37,256 bases of DNA, taken from Streptomyces sp. NRRL B-24085 (GTDB lineage Bacteria > Actinomycetota > Actinomycetes > Streptomycetales > Streptomycetaceae). Below are positions 16,750 through 25,278 of the stretch, piece by piece (position 1 is the stretch's first letter; the number at the start of each line of letters is the position of its first letter). The position numbers and the translations under genes were made by a program. The DNA is taken from the NCBI RefSeq assembly GCF_001282115.1, contig NZ_LJBR01000312.1, positions 1 to 37,256 on the forward strand, given 5' to 3'. The notes under the pieces were generated by a model. The model worked only from the letters and a program-made list of their open reading frames with translations. It had not been told where the DNA came from and searched no databases.

Positions 16750-18270
16750 ATGCGGCCTTCACCCTCTTCCCGTCGGAGCCCTGCCGCTCGCGGACCACGC
16801 TTACCGGCGTTCGCCGTAGTAGCCGTGACAGCGCTGCTGGCCATGCTGTCGGCAACCGCGCAGACGTGGTCGGCACCGGCATCCGTCCCGGCATCGGCAC
16901 CGGCGCCCCTGTTGAGTCAGGCGTCGGGGCGGTGTCTGGACGTCAAGGGCAATGTCAACACACCGGGAACGGCGCTGGACATCCAGGACTGCGACAACCA
17001 GCCGAACCAGGCGTTCGAGTTCACCTCGGCGGGCGAGCTGAGGACGATGAGCGGAACCCGCTGCGTGGACGCCTACGAGAACCGGACCGCGCCGGGAACC
17101 CCGGTGATCATCTGGTCGTGCAACGGTCAGTCGAACCAGTCGTGGCGGCAGAACGCCGACGGGTCGATCACCGGTGTCCAGTCCGGCCTGTGCCTGGACG
17201 TCAACGGGGCGGGCACGGCCAACGGCACCGCGGTCATCCTGTGGACCTGCAACGGCCAGAGCAACCAGAAGTGGACCACGTCGACACCTCCGCCCACTCC
17301 CGGCGGGTCGGGCCCGTGCGACCTCTACTCCGCGGGCGGCACGCCGTGCGTGGCCGCGCACAGCACCGTGCGGGCGCTGTACGGGTCGTACGGCGGCAGC
17401 CTGTACCAGGTCAGGCGCGCTTCGGACAACGCGACCAGGAACATCGGCGTTCGGGCGGCCGGCGGTTTCGCCGACGCGGCGGCGCAGGACTCGTTCTGCG
17501 CGGGCACCTCCTGTGTGGTCACGGTCGTCTACGACCAGTCCGGACGCGGCAACGACCTGTGGTACCAGGGGTCGGCCCAGGTGCCGGGATCGAGTCAGAG
17601 CAGTCCCGCGAAGGCGACCTCGGAGTCTCTGACTGCCGGGGGCACCAAGGCGTACTCGCTGTACATCAATCCCGGCAACAGCTACTGGCGGGACGGTCAT
17701 CTGACGGGTGTTCCGACCGGCAGTGCGCCCGAGGGGGCGTACATGGTGACCAGCGGCACGCATGTCAACAGCGGTTGCTGCTTCGACTACGGCAACAGCG
17801 AGACGACCCGGAAGGCCGACGCGGCCGGGGCGATGGACGCGATCAACTTCGGCACCCAGTGCTGGTTCGGCGGCTGTTCGGGCAGCGGTCCCTGGGTCCA
17901 GGCCGACCTCGAGTGGGGCCTGTACTCGGGGGGCAGCCAGTCCTGGAACCCCAACCAGCGGGCATTCCCCGTCAAGTTCGTCACCGCGATGCTGAAGAAC
18001 AACGGGACGTCGAGGTTCGCCCTCAAGGGCGGCAACGCCCAGTCCGGCAGCCTCACCACCCTGTGGGACGGCGCGCTTCCCGCCGGATACAGCCCGATGA
18101 AGAAGCAGGGCGCCATCGTCCTCGGCAGCGGCGGCGACTGCTGCAAGCCCGGCGGCGGCGCCAACCTGAGCGCCGGCACCTTCTACGAGGGTGCCATCGT
18201 CGCCGGCTACCCCTCCGACGCGACCGACAACGCGGTGCAGGCCAACATCATCGCGGCCGGATACCGCTGA
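16750..18270 (+). CDS. Secreted GH54 alpha-L-arabinofuranosidase with N-terminal CBM13
   Basis: This 506-residue exported enzyme releases arabinofuranose side chains. A signal peptide (residues ~1-45, hydrophobic FAVVAVTALLAMLSA) is followed by a CBM13 domain (~53-176; three units, ending NQAF, NQSW and NQKW), a short Thr/Pro linker, and the GH54 catalytic domain (~187-506), opening GPCDLYSAGGTPCVAAHST. By comparison with the known Aspergillus enzyme, Glu351 in FDYGNSETT is the nucleophile and Asp463 in LGSGGD the acid/base. The vicinal pair Cys343-Cys344 is conserved, and a second CC follows the catalytic Asp. Canonical GH54 enzymes carry a C-terminal CBM42; none is present here. ATG 16750 fits the GAGGAA site and signal peptide; an ATG at 16621 would add 43 non-signal residues. 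Confidence 0.93.
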   Translation: MRPSPSSRRSPAARGPRLPAFAVVAVTALLAMLSATAQTWSAPASVPASAPAPLLSQASGRCLDVKGNVNTPGTALDIQDCDNQPNQAFEFTSAGELRTMSGTRCVDAYENRTAPGTPVIIWSCNGQSNQSWRQNADGSITGVQSGLCLDVNGAGTANGTAVILWTCNGQSNQKWTTSTPPPTPGGSGPCDLYSAGGTPCVAAHSTVRALYGSYGGSLYQVRRASDNATRNIGVRAAGGFADAAAQDSFCAGTSCVVTVVYDQSGRGNDLWYQGSAQVPGSSQSSPAKATSESLTAGGTKAYSLYINPGNSYWRDGHLTGVPTGSAPEGAYMVTSGTHVNSGCCFDYGNSETTRKADAAGAMDAINFGTQCWFGGCSGSGPWVQADLEWGLYSGGSQSWNPNQRAFPVKFVTAMLKNNGTSRFALKGGNAQSGSLTTLWDGALPAGYSPMKKQGAIVLGSGGDCCKPGGGANLSAGTFYEGAIVAGYPSDATDNAVQANIIAAGYR

Positions 18271-18408
18271 GTCCCTCCGTCCCACGTGGTGTTCTGCCTC
18301 GACCCGGCCGAGGAGGTCATGACATGTGCATGACCACTTCTTCGCCCGCTGAACCGTCCGCCGACCGCACCGGCCGTGGACACCCCCGACCTGCGAAAGG
18401 AACCCATC

Positions 18409-20814
18409 GTGTCAGCAATCGCACGGCTGTTACGGCGCCTGCGTGTCCCGACGGCCGTGGTCGCGGGCCTCGTCCTGGCCGCCGGCGGCGTCGTGGGCAC
18501 GGCCGCCGCTCCGGCCCGGGCCGCCACCTCCGTCGTCCTCAACGGCGCGTCCGGCGGCCGGACCTTCGACGGCGTCGGCGCGATCAGCGGGGGAGGCGGC
18601 AACAGCAGACTCCTGATCGACTATCCCGAGCCCCAGCGCGGCCAGGTCCTCGACTACCTGTTCCGGCCCGGCTACGGCGCCTCCCTGCAGATGCTCAAGG
18701 CCGAGATCGGCGGGGACACCAACTCCACCTCCGGAGCCGAGCCCAGCCACATGCACACCCGCTCCGACCTGAACTGCGACCGGGGCTACGAGTGGTGGCT
18801 GATGGAGCAGGCCAAGGCCCGCAACCCGAACATCGAGCTGTACGGGCTTGCCTGGGGCGCCCCGGGCTGGATCGGCAACGGCAACTTCTGGTCCACCGAC
18901 ATGGTCAACTACCTGGTCTCGTGGCTGGGCTGCGCCAAGCAGCACGGGCTGAGCATCGACTACCTCGGCGGATGGAACGAGCGGGGCTACAACGTCTCCT
19001 GGTACCAGCAGCTGCGGAGCGCGCTCAACAACAACGGCTACGGCAGCGTCAAGATCGTCGCAGCCGACTCGGACTGGTCCGTGGCCAACGACGTCAACTC
19101 CAACCCGGCGTTCGCCTCCGCGGTGAGCGCCATCGGCACGCACTACCCCTGCGGCTACCGGTCCTCCCAGTCCACCTGCTCGGTGCCGGCGGCCGCCATG
19201 TCCTCCGGCAAGTCGCTGTGGGCGAGCGAGAACGGCTCGGACGACTACAACGGGGGAGCGCAGGCCATGGCCCGCGGCATCAACCGCGGATACATCGACG
19301 GACGCATGACCGCGTACCTCAACTGGCCCGTGGTCGCCGCGCTCACCCCCAACCTGCCGTACCCGACCATGGGCATGGCCCTGGCCGCGCAGCCGTGGTC
19401 CGGCTCGTACTCGGTCGGCAAGAACACCTGGGTGATGGCGCACACCAGCCAGTTCACCAGCCCGGGATGGCGCTATCTGGACGCCTCCAGCGGCTACATC
19501 GGCGGCAACCGTGCCAACGGCAGCTACGTCTCGCTGAAGTCCCCGAACAACTCCGACTACTCCACGGTCATCGAGACCATGGACGCCGCCGGCGCGCAGA
19601 CGCTGAACTTCAACGTCACCGGGGGACTGTCCGCCGGAACCGTCCACGTCTGGTCCACGGACGTCAGGTCCGCCGACCCGGCCCAGCACTTCGTGCACGC
19701 CGCGGACATCACCCCCTCCGGCGGCGGCTTCAGCCTGACCGTCCAGCCCGGCCACCTGTACACGCTGACCACCACGACGGGACAGGGCAAGGGCACCGCC
19801 ACCGGTCCCGCCCGGAGTGCGCTGAAACTGCCCTACAGCGACTCCTTCGACGGCTACGCCACCGGCACCGAGGCGAAGTACCTCATGGACTGGCAGGGTG
19901 CCTTCGAGGTGGTGGGCTGCGCCGGCGGCCGCAGCGGAAAGTGCGTGCGCCAGATGAGCCCGCAGAAGCCGATCACCTGGGACACGCTGACCGACCCGCA
20001 CGCCCTGCTCGGTGACGTGGGCTGGGGCAACTACACGGTCTCGTCGGACGTGCTGCTCGAACAGTCCGGATACGTCGAACTGATCGGCCGCGCGGGCAGC
20101 CACGACTACGACCGCACCGGAGGGCAGAACGCCTACCGTCTGCGCGTGAGCGACACCGGGGCCTGGTCGATCCTGAACTCGAACACCAACGGGACGGTCT
20201 CCACCCTGGCCCGCGGCAGGACCGCGGCACTCGGCACCAATCGGTGGCACAGCCTGGCGCTCACCTTCTCCGGCACCACGATCACCGCCGTCGTCGACGG
20301 CGCCACCGTCGGATCCGTCAACGACGGCACCTGGGCCGCCGGACAGATCGGCTACGGGACCAGCCAGGGCGAGACGGCGCAGTTCGACAACCTGTCCATC
20401 ACGCCCGGCAGCGGCGGGAACACCGGGACGGCCGGCGCGATCGTCGGCGTCGGCTCCGGCCGGTGCGTGGACGTGCCGAACCAGTCGCACACGGCCGGCA
20501 CCCAGGTGGCGCTGTGGGACTGCAACGGCGGCAGCAACCAGCAGTGGACGAACACCTCCGCGGGTGAGCTGCGCGTCTACGGCAACGCCTGCCTGGACGC
20601 CGCGGGCCAGGGCACGAGCCCCGGCACCAAGGTGGACATCTGGGACTGCACCGGCGGCGGCAACCAGAAGTGGACGATCCGCGCCGACGGCACGATCACC
20701 GGCGATCAGTCAGGTCTGTGCCTGGACGCCACCGGCGCCGGAACGGCCAACGGCACCCTGTTGCAGCTGTGGACCTGCAACGGCAGCAGCAACCAGAAGT
20801 GGGCGCGCGACTGA
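18409..20814 (+). CDS. Secreted GH59 beta-galactosidase (galactocerebrosidase family) with CBM13
   Basis: This 801-residue exported glycosidase is related to animal galactocerebrosidase. It has a signal peptide (cut near ARA-AT, residue 38), a TIM-barrel opening RTFDGVGAISGGGGNSRLL and YPEPQRGQVLDYLFRP, the diagnostic LKAEIGGDTNS..EPSHMH, acid/base Glu191 in GGWNERGYN and nucleophile Glu274 in LWASENGSDDY. A beta-sandwich follows, then a laminin-G-like domain (~475-670), the usual GH59 architecture. A CBM13 module (~677-801) with three QxW units is added at the C-terminus. The GTG start has AAAGGA eight bases upstream. The bacterial substrate is probably a galactan or arabinogalactan rather than a sphingolipid; that is inference from the neighbours. 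Confidence 0.92.
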   Translation: MSAIARLLRRLRVPTAVVAGLVLAAGGVVGTAAAPARAATSVVLNGASGGRTFDGVGAISGGGGNSRLLIDYPEPQRGQVLDYLFRPGYGASLQMLKAEIGGDTNSTSGAEPSHMHTRSDLNCDRGYEWWLMEQAKARNPNIELYGLAWGAPGWIGNGNFWSTDMVNYLVSWLGCAKQHGLSIDYLGGWNERGYNVSWYQQLRSALNNNGYGSVKIVAADSDWSVANDVNSNPAFASAVSAIGTHYPCGYRSSQSTCSVPAAAMSSGKSLWASENGSDDYNGGAQAMARGINRGYIDGRMTAYLNWPVVAALTPNLPYPTMGMALAAQPWSGSYSVGKNTWVMAHTSQFTSPGWRYLDASSGYIGGNRANGSYVSLKSPNNSDYSTVIETMDAAGAQTLNFNVTGGLSAGTVHVWSTDVRSADPAQHFVHAADITPSGGGFSLTVQPGHLYTLTTTTGQGKGTATGPARSALKLPYSDSFDGYATGTEAKYLMDWQGAFEVVGCAGGRSGKCVRQMSPQKPITWDTLTDPHALLGDVGWGNYTVSSDVLLEQSGYVELIGRAGSHDYDRTGGQNAYRLRVSDTGAWSILNSNTNGTVSTLARGRTAALGTNRWHSLALTFSGTTITAVVDGATVGSVNDGTWAAGQIGYGTSQGETAQFDNLSITPGSGGNTGTAGAIVGVGSGRCVDVPNQSHTAGTQVALWDCNGGSNQQWTNTSAGELRVYGNACLDAAGQGTSPGTKVDIWDCTGGGNQKWTIRADGTITGDQSGLCLDATGAGTANGTLLQLWTCNGSSNQKWARD

Positions 20815-20871
20815 TCCCGTGACCGGTGGGCGGACGTCCCGAGTCTCCCCGATCCCTCTGAAAGGCCCCAC

Positions 20872-22854
20872 ATGACTTCCTCCTCCCTGCCGCTCAGCCG
20901 ACGCCGACTGCTGGCCGCGGCCGGCGCGGCGACGGCCGCCGGCCTGCTGCGGTTCGCTCCCGAGGCCGCCGCGACCGACGGGCCCAGCAGCTACACCCCG
21001 ACCTGGTCCTCCGTGGACCAGCACCCCCCGGCCCCGGCCTGGTTCCAGGACGCCAAGTTCGGCATCTACTACCACTGGGGCGCCTTCAGCGTTCCCGCCT
21101 TCGGCAACGAGTGGTATCCGCGCAACATGTACATCGGCGGCTCCGCCGAGAACAACCACCACAAGGCGACCTACGGCGACCCCTCCGCCTGGCCGTACAG
21201 CAACTTCATCGACGGCGGCCGTGACAAGGCGGGCAACTTCGTTCAGTTCGCCCCCAAGCTGGTCTCCCAGGGCGGCAGGTGGGACCCGGACGCCTGGGCC
21301 CGGCTGTTCAAGGCCGCGGGCGCCCGGTTCGCCGGCCCGGTCGCCGAGCACCACGACGGCTTCTCCATGTGGAACAGCCGCTCCAACCCGTGGAACTCGG
21401 TCCAGCACGGCCCCAGGCTGGACCTGGTGGGGCTGCACGCACAGGCCATCCGCGGGCAGGGGCTGAAGTTCATGGCCTCGCTGCACCACGCCTACCACTT
21501 CAACGGGTTCTACGACCACGTGCCGAACCAGTCGGACCCGAACCTGCGCATCCTCTACGGCCAGCAGGGCGCGGCCGCGGAGAACAAGCTCTGGTACGAC
21601 AAGCTGGCCGAGGTCGTCGACGGCTACCAACCGGACCTGGTCTGGCAGGACTTCGCCCTGAACCAGGTGCAGGAGTCCTACCGGCTCCAGTTCCTCGCGC
21701 ACTACTACAACCAGGCCGTCGCCTGGAACAAGGACGTGGTCGCGACCTACAAGGACGGCTTCAACAACAAGGGTGAGGTCTTCGACTTCGAGCGCGGCGG
21801 CCCGGCGGGCCTGCTCACCCCCTACTGGCTGACCGACGACAGCATCTCCTCCTCCAGCTGGTGCTACACGGTCGGCATCGGCTACTACTCCACGCAAGCC
21901 ATGCTCCACTCGCTGATCGACCGGGTCAGCAAGGGCGGCAACATGCTGCTGAACATCGCCCCGATGGCCGACGGCACCATCCCCTCCGGGCAGCAGTCCA
22001 TCCTGCTCGCCATGGGCGACTGGCTCGGCCGCTTCGGCGAGGCGGTCTACTCCACCCGCTCCTGGTCCAGTCACGGCGAGGGCCCCACCAAGATGGGCGG
22101 AGGCTCGTTCAGTGGACCGGTGGCCGGCAAACCGCAGGACATCCGGTTCACCCGCAGCCGGGACAACAAGGTCCTCTACGCCACCGCCCTGGGCTGGCAG
22201 GGCGGCACCATGACCATCACGACGCTGAACTCCAACCAGATCAACCTCAGCAGTCTGACCGGCGCCCAACTGCTCGACAACACCGCCGGCACCTACGTCA
22301 ACCTGCCCGCACCGACCCAGGACGCGTCCGGCCTGCACCTCACCATGCCCTCGTCCAACCCGCCCTTCAGCGCCCTGGCGTACACGGTCAAGCTCACCTT
22401 CTCCGGTGAGATCCCCGTCCTGGGCGCGCCCGGCGGCTCCACGACCTGGGTCAGGATCGCCAACGTGACCAGCGGACTGGTGCTCGACAGCGGGGGCAAC
22501 GTGGCCTCCGGTTCCAACCTCAAGCAGTGGAACTACGACGGCAGCACCAATCTGCAGTGGCAGCTGATCGGTCTCGGCAACGGCTACTACCGCATCGTGA
22601 ACCGCACCAACGGCATGGTCGCCGACAGTTTCGGCAACTCCGCCAACGGCGCTCCTGCCCGCCAGCAGGCGTGGAACGGCGGCAACAACCAGCAGTGGTC
22701 GCTCAACAGCCTCGGCGACAACCGCTACCAGATCGTCAACCGGGGCACCGGCACCGCCCTGGACGGCAGCGGCAGCACCACGGCCGGCTCCAGCACGGTG
22801 CTGTGGACGCCGAACTCCAGCAGCAACAACGCGTGGACCATCACCGCCGTGTGA
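20872..22854 (+). CDS. Secreted GH29 alpha-L-fucosidase-like enzyme with ricin-type lectin domain
   Basis: This 660-residue exported retaining glycosidase has a Tat-type signal (LSRRRLLAAAGAATAAG, twin Arg at 10-12). The GH29 domain starts near residue 50: WFQDAKFGIYYHWGAFSVP, FAGPVAEHHDGFSMWNS, and PDLVWQDFALN with Asp260 as the expected nucleophile. SKGGNMLLNIAPMADG closes the barrel, and a beta-sandwich follows to ~515. The C-terminal ~135 residues (from TTWVRIANVTSGLVLDSGG) are a ricin-type trefoil with NLQW, NQQW and NNAW. Family members release L-fucose, or occasionally related sugars. It is 57 bp after the GH59 gene with GAAAGG before the ATG. The residue after the nucleophile pair differs from the common WFDG form, a recognised subgroup feature. 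Confidence 0.92.
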   Translation: MTSSSLPLSRRRLLAAAGAATAAGLLRFAPEAAATDGPSSYTPTWSSVDQHPPAPAWFQDAKFGIYYHWGAFSVPAFGNEWYPRNMYIGGSAENNHHKATYGDPSAWPYSNFIDGGRDKAGNFVQFAPKLVSQGGRWDPDAWARLFKAAGARFAGPVAEHHDGFSMWNSRSNPWNSVQHGPRLDLVGLHAQAIRGQGLKFMASLHHAYHFNGFYDHVPNQSDPNLRILYGQQGAAAENKLWYDKLAEVVDGYQPDLVWQDFALNQVQESYRLQFLAHYYNQAVAWNKDVVATYKDGFNNKGEVFDFERGGPAGLLTPYWLTDDSISSSSWCYTVGIGYYSTQAMLHSLIDRVSKGGNMLLNIAPMADGTIPSGQQSILLAMGDWLGRFGEAVYSTRSWSSHGEGPTKMGGGSFSGPVAGKPQDIRFTRSRDNKVLYATALGWQGGTMTITTLNSNQINLSSLTGAQLLDNTAGTYVNLPAPTQDASGLHLTMPSSNPPFSALAYTVKLTFSGEIPVLGAPGGSTTWVRIANVTSGLVLDSGGNVASGSNLKQWNYDGSTNLQWQLIGLGNGYYRIVNRTNGMVADSFGNSANGAPARQQAWNGGNNQQWSLNSLGDNRYQIVNRGTGTALDGSGSTTAGSSTVLWTPNSSSNNAWTITAV

Positions 22855-22904
22855 AGCGGTGCTCCCCGCAGGACACAAGAACTCCACGACGGAAGAAGGA
22901 GAGC

Positions 22905-24233
22905 ATGGAACGTAAACCGCTCTTAATGGCCCTCGCGGCCGCACTGCTCCTCATCCTGACCACCGCGGGCACCTCGTTCAGCAGCGCCCTCGGCGCACCC
23001 GCGCCGAGCACGAGGTCCGCCGCCGCGGCGAGCGCCGGCTGCGGCAAGGCCCCGACGCTGACCAGCGGCAACCACACGATTCAGAGCGGCGGCCAGAACC
23101 GCAGTTACATCCTGCGGGTCCCGGCGGGCTACGACAGCAACCGGCCCTACCGGCTGATCTTCGGCTTCCACTGGCGGGGCGGCACGGCCAACGACGTCGA
23201 CTCGGGCGGCACGGACGGGTACAACTGGTCCTACTACGGCCTCAGGCGCCTGGCGGACGCCGCGAACAACGGCACGATCTTCGTCGCCCCCCAGGGCAAC
23301 GGCAACGGCTGGGCCAACCCCGGCGGCCAGGACGTGGCCTTCGTCGACGCCATGGTCAACCAGATCGAAGCGGGCCTGTGCGTCGACACCACCCAGGTGT
23401 TCGCCGGCGGCTTCAGCTACGGCGGCGGGATGTCGTACGCACTCGCCTGCTCGCGGGCGACGGTCTTCCGTGCGGTAGCGGTCTACTCCGGCGCGAACCT
23501 CAGCGGCTGCAACGGCGGCAACCAGCCCATCGCCTACATGGGGCTGCACGGCCTCAGGGACAACGTGCTGCCCATCGCGTCGGGACGGCAGTTGCGCGAC
23601 ACCTTCGTCCGGACGAACGGCTGCACCCCGCAGAACCCGCCCGAGCCTGCCAACGGAAGCCTGACGCACATCATCACCACCTACTCCGGATGCAGGTCCG
23701 GATACCCGGTCGTCTGGGCCGCGTTCGACGGCGGTCACGACCCCGGTCCCCTGGACGGCTCCACCGGTAGCGGCTGGCGCACCTGGACGTCGGCGGCGGT
23801 GTGGCAGTTCTTCACCCAGTTCGGCTCGAACCAGCCACCGCAGTCCGGCAACCAGCAGATCGTCGGCCAGCAGTCGGGCCGCTGCCTGGACATCAACAAC
23901 TCGACCACCGCCAACGGCACCCAGGCACAGCTGTGGGACTGCAACGGCGGCTCCAACCAGCGGTGGACCCAAACCACCGGGAAGCAACTGGTCGTCTACG
24001 GCAACAAGTGCCTGGGCGTGGGCCAGGGTGCGGGCAACGGCACCCCGGCGGCGATCTGGGACTGCACCGGGCAGACGGACCAGCAATGGAACGTCAACCC
24101 CGACGGCACGATCACAGCGGCGCAGTCCGGCCTCTGCCTGGACGCCAGCGGCCAGGGAACCGCGAACGGGACGAAAATCCAGGTGTGGAGCTGCTCGGGC
24201 GGCGCCAACCAGCGCTGGCGCCTGCAAAGCTGA
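22905..24233 (+). CDS. Secreted CE1-like (feruloyl esterase/PHB-depolymerase type) esterase with CBM13
   Basis: This 442-residue exported alpha/beta hydrolase has a signal peptide at residues ~1-30 (LLMALAAALLLILTTAG). The catalytic domain (~45-308) is of the LpqC/feruloyl esterase/polyhydroxybutyrate depolymerase type. The nucleophile elbow GGFSYGGG contains Ser171, a likely acid is Asp219 in HGLRDNVLP, and His278 lies in FDGGHDPGP. A short Pro/Gln linker leads to a CBM13 module (~316-442) with three units ending NQRW, DQQW and NQRW. In a plant-polymer cluster, cleavage of feruloyl or acetyl esters is the likeliest job; polyester hydrolysis is an alternative. It is 50 bp after the fucosidase gene with AAGGAGAG before ATG 22905, and is the last gene before a terminator. 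Confidence 0.9.
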   Translation: MERKPLLMALAAALLLILTTAGTSFSSALGAPAPSTRSAAAASAGCGKAPTLTSGNHTIQSGGQNRSYILRVPAGYDSNRPYRLIFGFHWRGGTANDVDSGGTDGYNWSYYGLRRLADAANNGTIFVAPQGNGNGWANPGGQDVAFVDAMVNQIEAGLCVDTTQVFAGGFSYGGGMSYALACSRATVFRAVAVYSGANLSGCNGGNQPIAYMGLHGLRDNVLPIASGRQLRDTFVRTNGCTPQNPPEPANGSLTHIITTYSGCRSGYPVVWAAFDGGHDPGPLDGSTGSGWRTWTSAAVWQFFTQFGSNQPPQSGNQQIVGQQSGRCLDINNSTTANGTQAQLWDCNGGSNQRWTQTTGKQLVVYGNKCLGVGQGAGNGTPAAIWDCTGQTDQQWNVNPDGTITAAQSGLCLDASGQGTANGTKIQVWSCSGGANQRWRLQS

Positions 24234-24238
24234 CGGAC

Positions 24239-24274
24239 CGGGGCCAGGCCCGCAACGGTACGGGCCTGGCCCCG
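24239..24274 (+). terminator. Perfect terminator stem at the end of the enzyme operon
   Basis: A 14-bp uninterrupted stem (24239-24252 with 24261-24274; arm CGGGGCCAGGCCCG) has an eight-base loop. It starts six bases after the CE1-type gene stops and lies before the convergent isochorismatase-like gene. It marks the end of the four-gene transcription unit. Confidence 0.88.
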
Positions 24275-24354
24275 AGGACCTGCTGTCCAGGCGGGTCAGC
24301 GCGGACGCAGCTCACGGCAGGCCGACGGTCCGCCCGCAGCCGTCGGCACGCTGT

Positions 24355-24891
24355 TCAGGCCCACAGTTCACTGCTGTCGCACACCCGCGCACCCATGTTG
24401 CGCTCCATCATGCGCAGTGCCGCGTCCGCGAGATCGGAGTGGATGTGGGCGACCGCGTCGCGCGGGACGACGACGTCGAAGTGGCGGATGTGGGCGTCGA
24501 GGGCGGAGTAGAGCACACACTGCTCCGTCACCTGGCCGCACAGCACCAGCCGCTCGATGTCCTGCTGGCGCAGCAGGTAGGACAGCGGGGTCTCGAAGAA
24601 CACCGAGTGGCGCGCCTTGACCACGAACAGTGAGGAGCGGTCCGGTTTCACCGGTTCCACCAGGTCGGCGTGCGGCCCCGCGAGTGCCTGCTGGAGCAGC
24701 TCACCGTGATGAGAGCGCCACTCGCCGAAGTTGTCGTTGACGTAGATCACCGTCACGTCCTTCGACCGTGCCGTCTCCAGCAGGTCGGCGAGGACCGGGA
24801 CGACCTTCCGGGCCGAGGAGAGCAGCTGTTCCGCGTCCTGGTGGTCGTACGTGTTGATCATGTCGATGACGATCAATGCGGTCTTGCTCAT
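24355..24891 (-). CDS. Isochorismatase-family cysteine hydrolase
   Basis: This 178-residue cytoplasmic hydrolase of the isochorismatase/nicotinamidase fold has a complete catalytic triad: Asp10 in ALIVIDMINTYD, Lys92 in FVVKARHSVF and Cys125 in GQVTEQCV. Its length is normal for the family. Substrates range from amides to isochorismate and cannot be told from sequence. ATG 24891 is preferred because the conserved first strand starts immediately; an ATG at 24993 would add 34 residues with no family match. It is convergent with the enzyme operon and divergent from the M4 protease gene; no partner gene adjoins it. Confidence 0.9.
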   Translation of the reverse strand: MSKTALIVIDMINTYDHQDAEQLLSSARKVVPVLADLLETARSKDVTVIYVNDNFGEWRSHHGELLQQALAGPHADLVEPVKPDRSSLFVVKARHSVFFETPLSYLLRQQDIERLVLCGQVTEQCVLYSALDAHIRHFDVVVPRDAVAHIHSDLADAALRMMERNMGARVCDSSELWA

Positions 24892-25278
24892 GGCCCCCGG
24901 GTTCCCAGGGAACGCATTGTGAACAAGAACGGCGGGGCTGATGTCGGAGCACGTCACCGAAGCCCGGTTGCGACGCGGGGACTGCTGCTGCATTCGGCGG
25001 CCGAAAACCGGTGCCGCATGGGGTGATTTGCCCGACGGTCATGGTCAATTCCAGCCGTTGTATTGATGCTTACATGACAACAGAGGGCACGCGGTGTCAC
25101 TCTGCTCCGGGAAATCACAGTTCCTTCACAGGTTCAGTGCGTGCGACCAGTCGTGTTCCCGTCACCCCCCACCTCCTTCCACCCGCATGCCGTGCAGCGC
25201 TCCGGAGCGGCGTACCCCGCCGATCCGTCTCGTCCACGGTCCCCACCACGGGCCGGCCTCGTACCGAAGGAGAACCCG
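24892..25278. promoter_or_regulatory. Divergent promoter region, isochorismatase-like / M4 protease
   Basis: This gap of 387 bases includes a patch of lower GC around 25035-25085 (TTGTATTGATGCTTACATG), where a promoter for the protease is most likely. A short frame from ATG 25039 (MVNSSRCIDAYM) has no family resemblance and is not called. No palindromic operator was identified. AAGGAG at 25267-25272 belongs to the protease gene. Confidence 0.35.

Noticed and set aside
25039..25270. Short leader peptide gene (MVNSSRCIDAYM) before the M4 protease
   Set aside because: No ribosome site, no attenuator stem beside it, and no resemblance to known leader peptides.
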